64,000 nucleotides of DNA, taken from NCBI RefSeq assembly GCF_964199755.1, contig NC_133896.1:94860200-94924199 (forward strand), given 5' to 3'. The notes under the pieces were generated by a model that was not told the origin of the DNA, ran no database searches, and was given only the letters and a program-made list of their open reading frames with translations. Both the position numbers and the translations under genes were made by a program. This DNA comes from Larus michahellis (lineage: Eukaryota; Chordata; Aves; Charadriiformes; Laridae). Below are positions 62,301 to 64,000 of the stretch, piece after piece; position 1 is the stretch's first letter; each line of letters starts with the position of its first letter.

Positions 62301-64000
62301 AGTTTCCTAGGAAATTCCTGGGTTTCCTGTTGCCCTCACAGCACGTGTCTGGATGATTGATATTCCCTGTGAGGATATCCACCTGCAGTAAGAAGACTTC
62401 TGTTAGGTGTTTTTAGAAAGCCTCATTCACTTCTTCCGCTTGGTCAGGTGGTTTGTGATGGAGCCCCAATACAACAAGCCCATGTTTCTTTCTTTGCTGG
62501 CCTTGATTCAGAGACTGACCATTTCATTGCAGTTCTGTGCAGTCAAGGAGCTCCTTTATGTAGGACTGAAATCCCTGTCCTCTTCTCCCCTGCCTGTCCT
62601 TCCGAAACAACCCGTAACTCATCCATGACCATGGCTCCAGTTGTGAGTAACATCCCACCACATCTCTGTGATCCCACATGTTCCTTCCTTGCTCACTGCA
62701 GTATGAAAGACGAAGAGGAAACTGGAGGCAGGTTCACCCTGTTCCTCCATGTGACTTCCCTTTGGGCAAGAAGCCTCTTGCACTTTGTGTTGGTTCCTGG
62801 CCATATTTCCTTACCTTGTGATCATCTGTGCTGTTCCACGCTGGTTTCTCCCCTGCTGCACTCCGAAAAACCCTATTGTCTGGTGTCACTGAGCAGAAGG
62901 AAGTGTTTTCTGAGGCATGACAGTGAAAAAACCCTAAACCAAACACAGAAACTTAGATGTTCAGATTCAGCATAAGGATAAAAAGAATAAATAGGCCTTA
63001 GCAATAAAACGTTTTACAGCTAAAACCTGATTTTTGCCTCTGCCCTGTAAGATGGGTACTATACATTATATGCTGTGACAGGGTGGTCTTGCTAAAAGCA
63101 AAATGATGTGTGATGTGAGTGAGAGATTCATGGCACGTTGGAGACTGCCTTGTCTTGCTTGTCTGGCTGAGCTTTGTGTGAAACTGATACACTCTGATTA
63201 TCTGTGATAATATGACCTGATGGACAGAGGGAGCTCCGTTACGCAGCACTACAGCAGAAAGAGACTTGGTTAAACATTCCTGAGTAGGTTGAGAAACTCT
63301 GATGGAGTAGAGGACTACTTCCAGGCTTTCCTCCCCCAAGAAAAAACATTTGAATGTCTTTTGATCATCACTGGATGGATGAATTGGTAGGGAGGATGAG
63401 TCAGGCCCTAAGGAGAAATGTAAGCAGCTGAATGGAGCTCAGGTGATTTTTGTCCTGCATTTTGTTTGTCCAGAGGGACGTTGAGCAGGATTCACCAGGA
63501 CCTTCTCTGCTTGATGTATTGAATGGCTGACAGCCTAAAGCCTCCCGGACCTCAGTCCAAAGCTAAACCCCAAACGCTTCCACCACATTTTACAGATAAG
63601 AGAGAGAAGCTTGTAGGGGAAAATCTCAGGCAAAAGCAGCAGGGCAGGCTGGCTGATAAAACTAATCAGGCTGGCAGTGAGGAAGAGCTTTGTTGTTACT
63701 ACCTGCAACTGAAGATAAAGTACTGGTAAAATGGTAAGAGCTGTTTGGGCTGAGTGGGGAAGGGGGATGTGAAGATTATGGGATGGAGCAGTTGGAGGAG
63801 AATCTCTGAAGTTGATTTGCTATGACTCTCTCCTGAACGAAATCCCAGGAAGCTCTGAACTGTACTTCAGAAGCGTAAAAAAAAAAAAAGACCCTCCCTT
63901 TTTAATTTCTTGTAGGTAGAAGCACACAGGCATGGGGGGAGAGGGGAGGTACTCAGCCAGAGGGACAGCTAGTGGGAAGAGCTGACAGCCTTAACAAGTT

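Larger units (their letters stand above)
51500..64000. other. Right-hand region, no gene recognised
   Basis: Apart from a CR1 copy, simple repeats and one old repeat fragment near 56300, nothing coding is supported. Frames up to 212 codons lack domains or splice context. Exons of a large neighbouring gene, if present, are too short for me to see. Confidence 0.5.

Noticed and set aside
1..64000. tRNA, rRNA, CRISPR, bacterial operon or phage features
   Set aside because: No tRNA-like B box with a foldable partner, no rRNA core and no spaced direct-repeat array was noticed; exon structure and CR1 repeats show vertebrate nuclear DNA.

Overview
The window is nuclear DNA from a vertebrate, most likely a bird. 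Its coding sequence is split into short exons with GT..AG splice sites, two CpG islands are present, and the interspersed repeats are CR1 LINE tails (the best preserved at 52745-52980) plus worn MIR-like SINEs. The species cannot be named from the sequence.

Three glycosyltransferase genes occupy the left half. (1) 671-1360, plus strand: the last two coding exons of B4GALT4, whose earlier exons lie left of the window. (2) 3545-15504, minus strand: a complete six-exon, 344-residue B4GALT gene closest to B4GALT3, lying tail-to-tail with B4GALT4. Its fold, transmembrane anchor, cysteines and splice sites are intact, but nearly every donor, metal and catalytic position read against B4GALT1 is replaced, so it looks like a conserved pseudoenzyme or an enzyme with changed chemistry. 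Its promoter is a CpG island at about 15500-16300 with two inverted ZNF143/THAP11-type motifs. (3) 27115-30302, minus strand: a complete four-exon, 344-residue glucuronyltransferase of the B3GAT1 (GlcAT-P, HNK-1) subfamily with its active site intact. Its promoter may be the second CpG island near 50-51 kb, where a good minus-strand splice donor is visible.

The linkage makes biochemical sense: B4GALT enzymes build Gal-beta1,4-GlcNAc, and B3GAT1-type enzymes cap that disaccharide with glucuronic acid to start the HNK-1 epitope. The gene set also suggests an old vertebrate paralogon (B4GALT4 beside ARHGAP31, B4GALT3 near ARHGAP30 in human) in which this lineage kept copies that mammals lost.

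The rest (16.3-26 kb, 30.4-49.9 kb, 51.5-64 kb) shows no exon I can defend. It holds a broken Ty3/gypsy relic (38375-38763), a probable solo LTR (40450-40683), CR1 and MIR-type fragments, and simple repeats.
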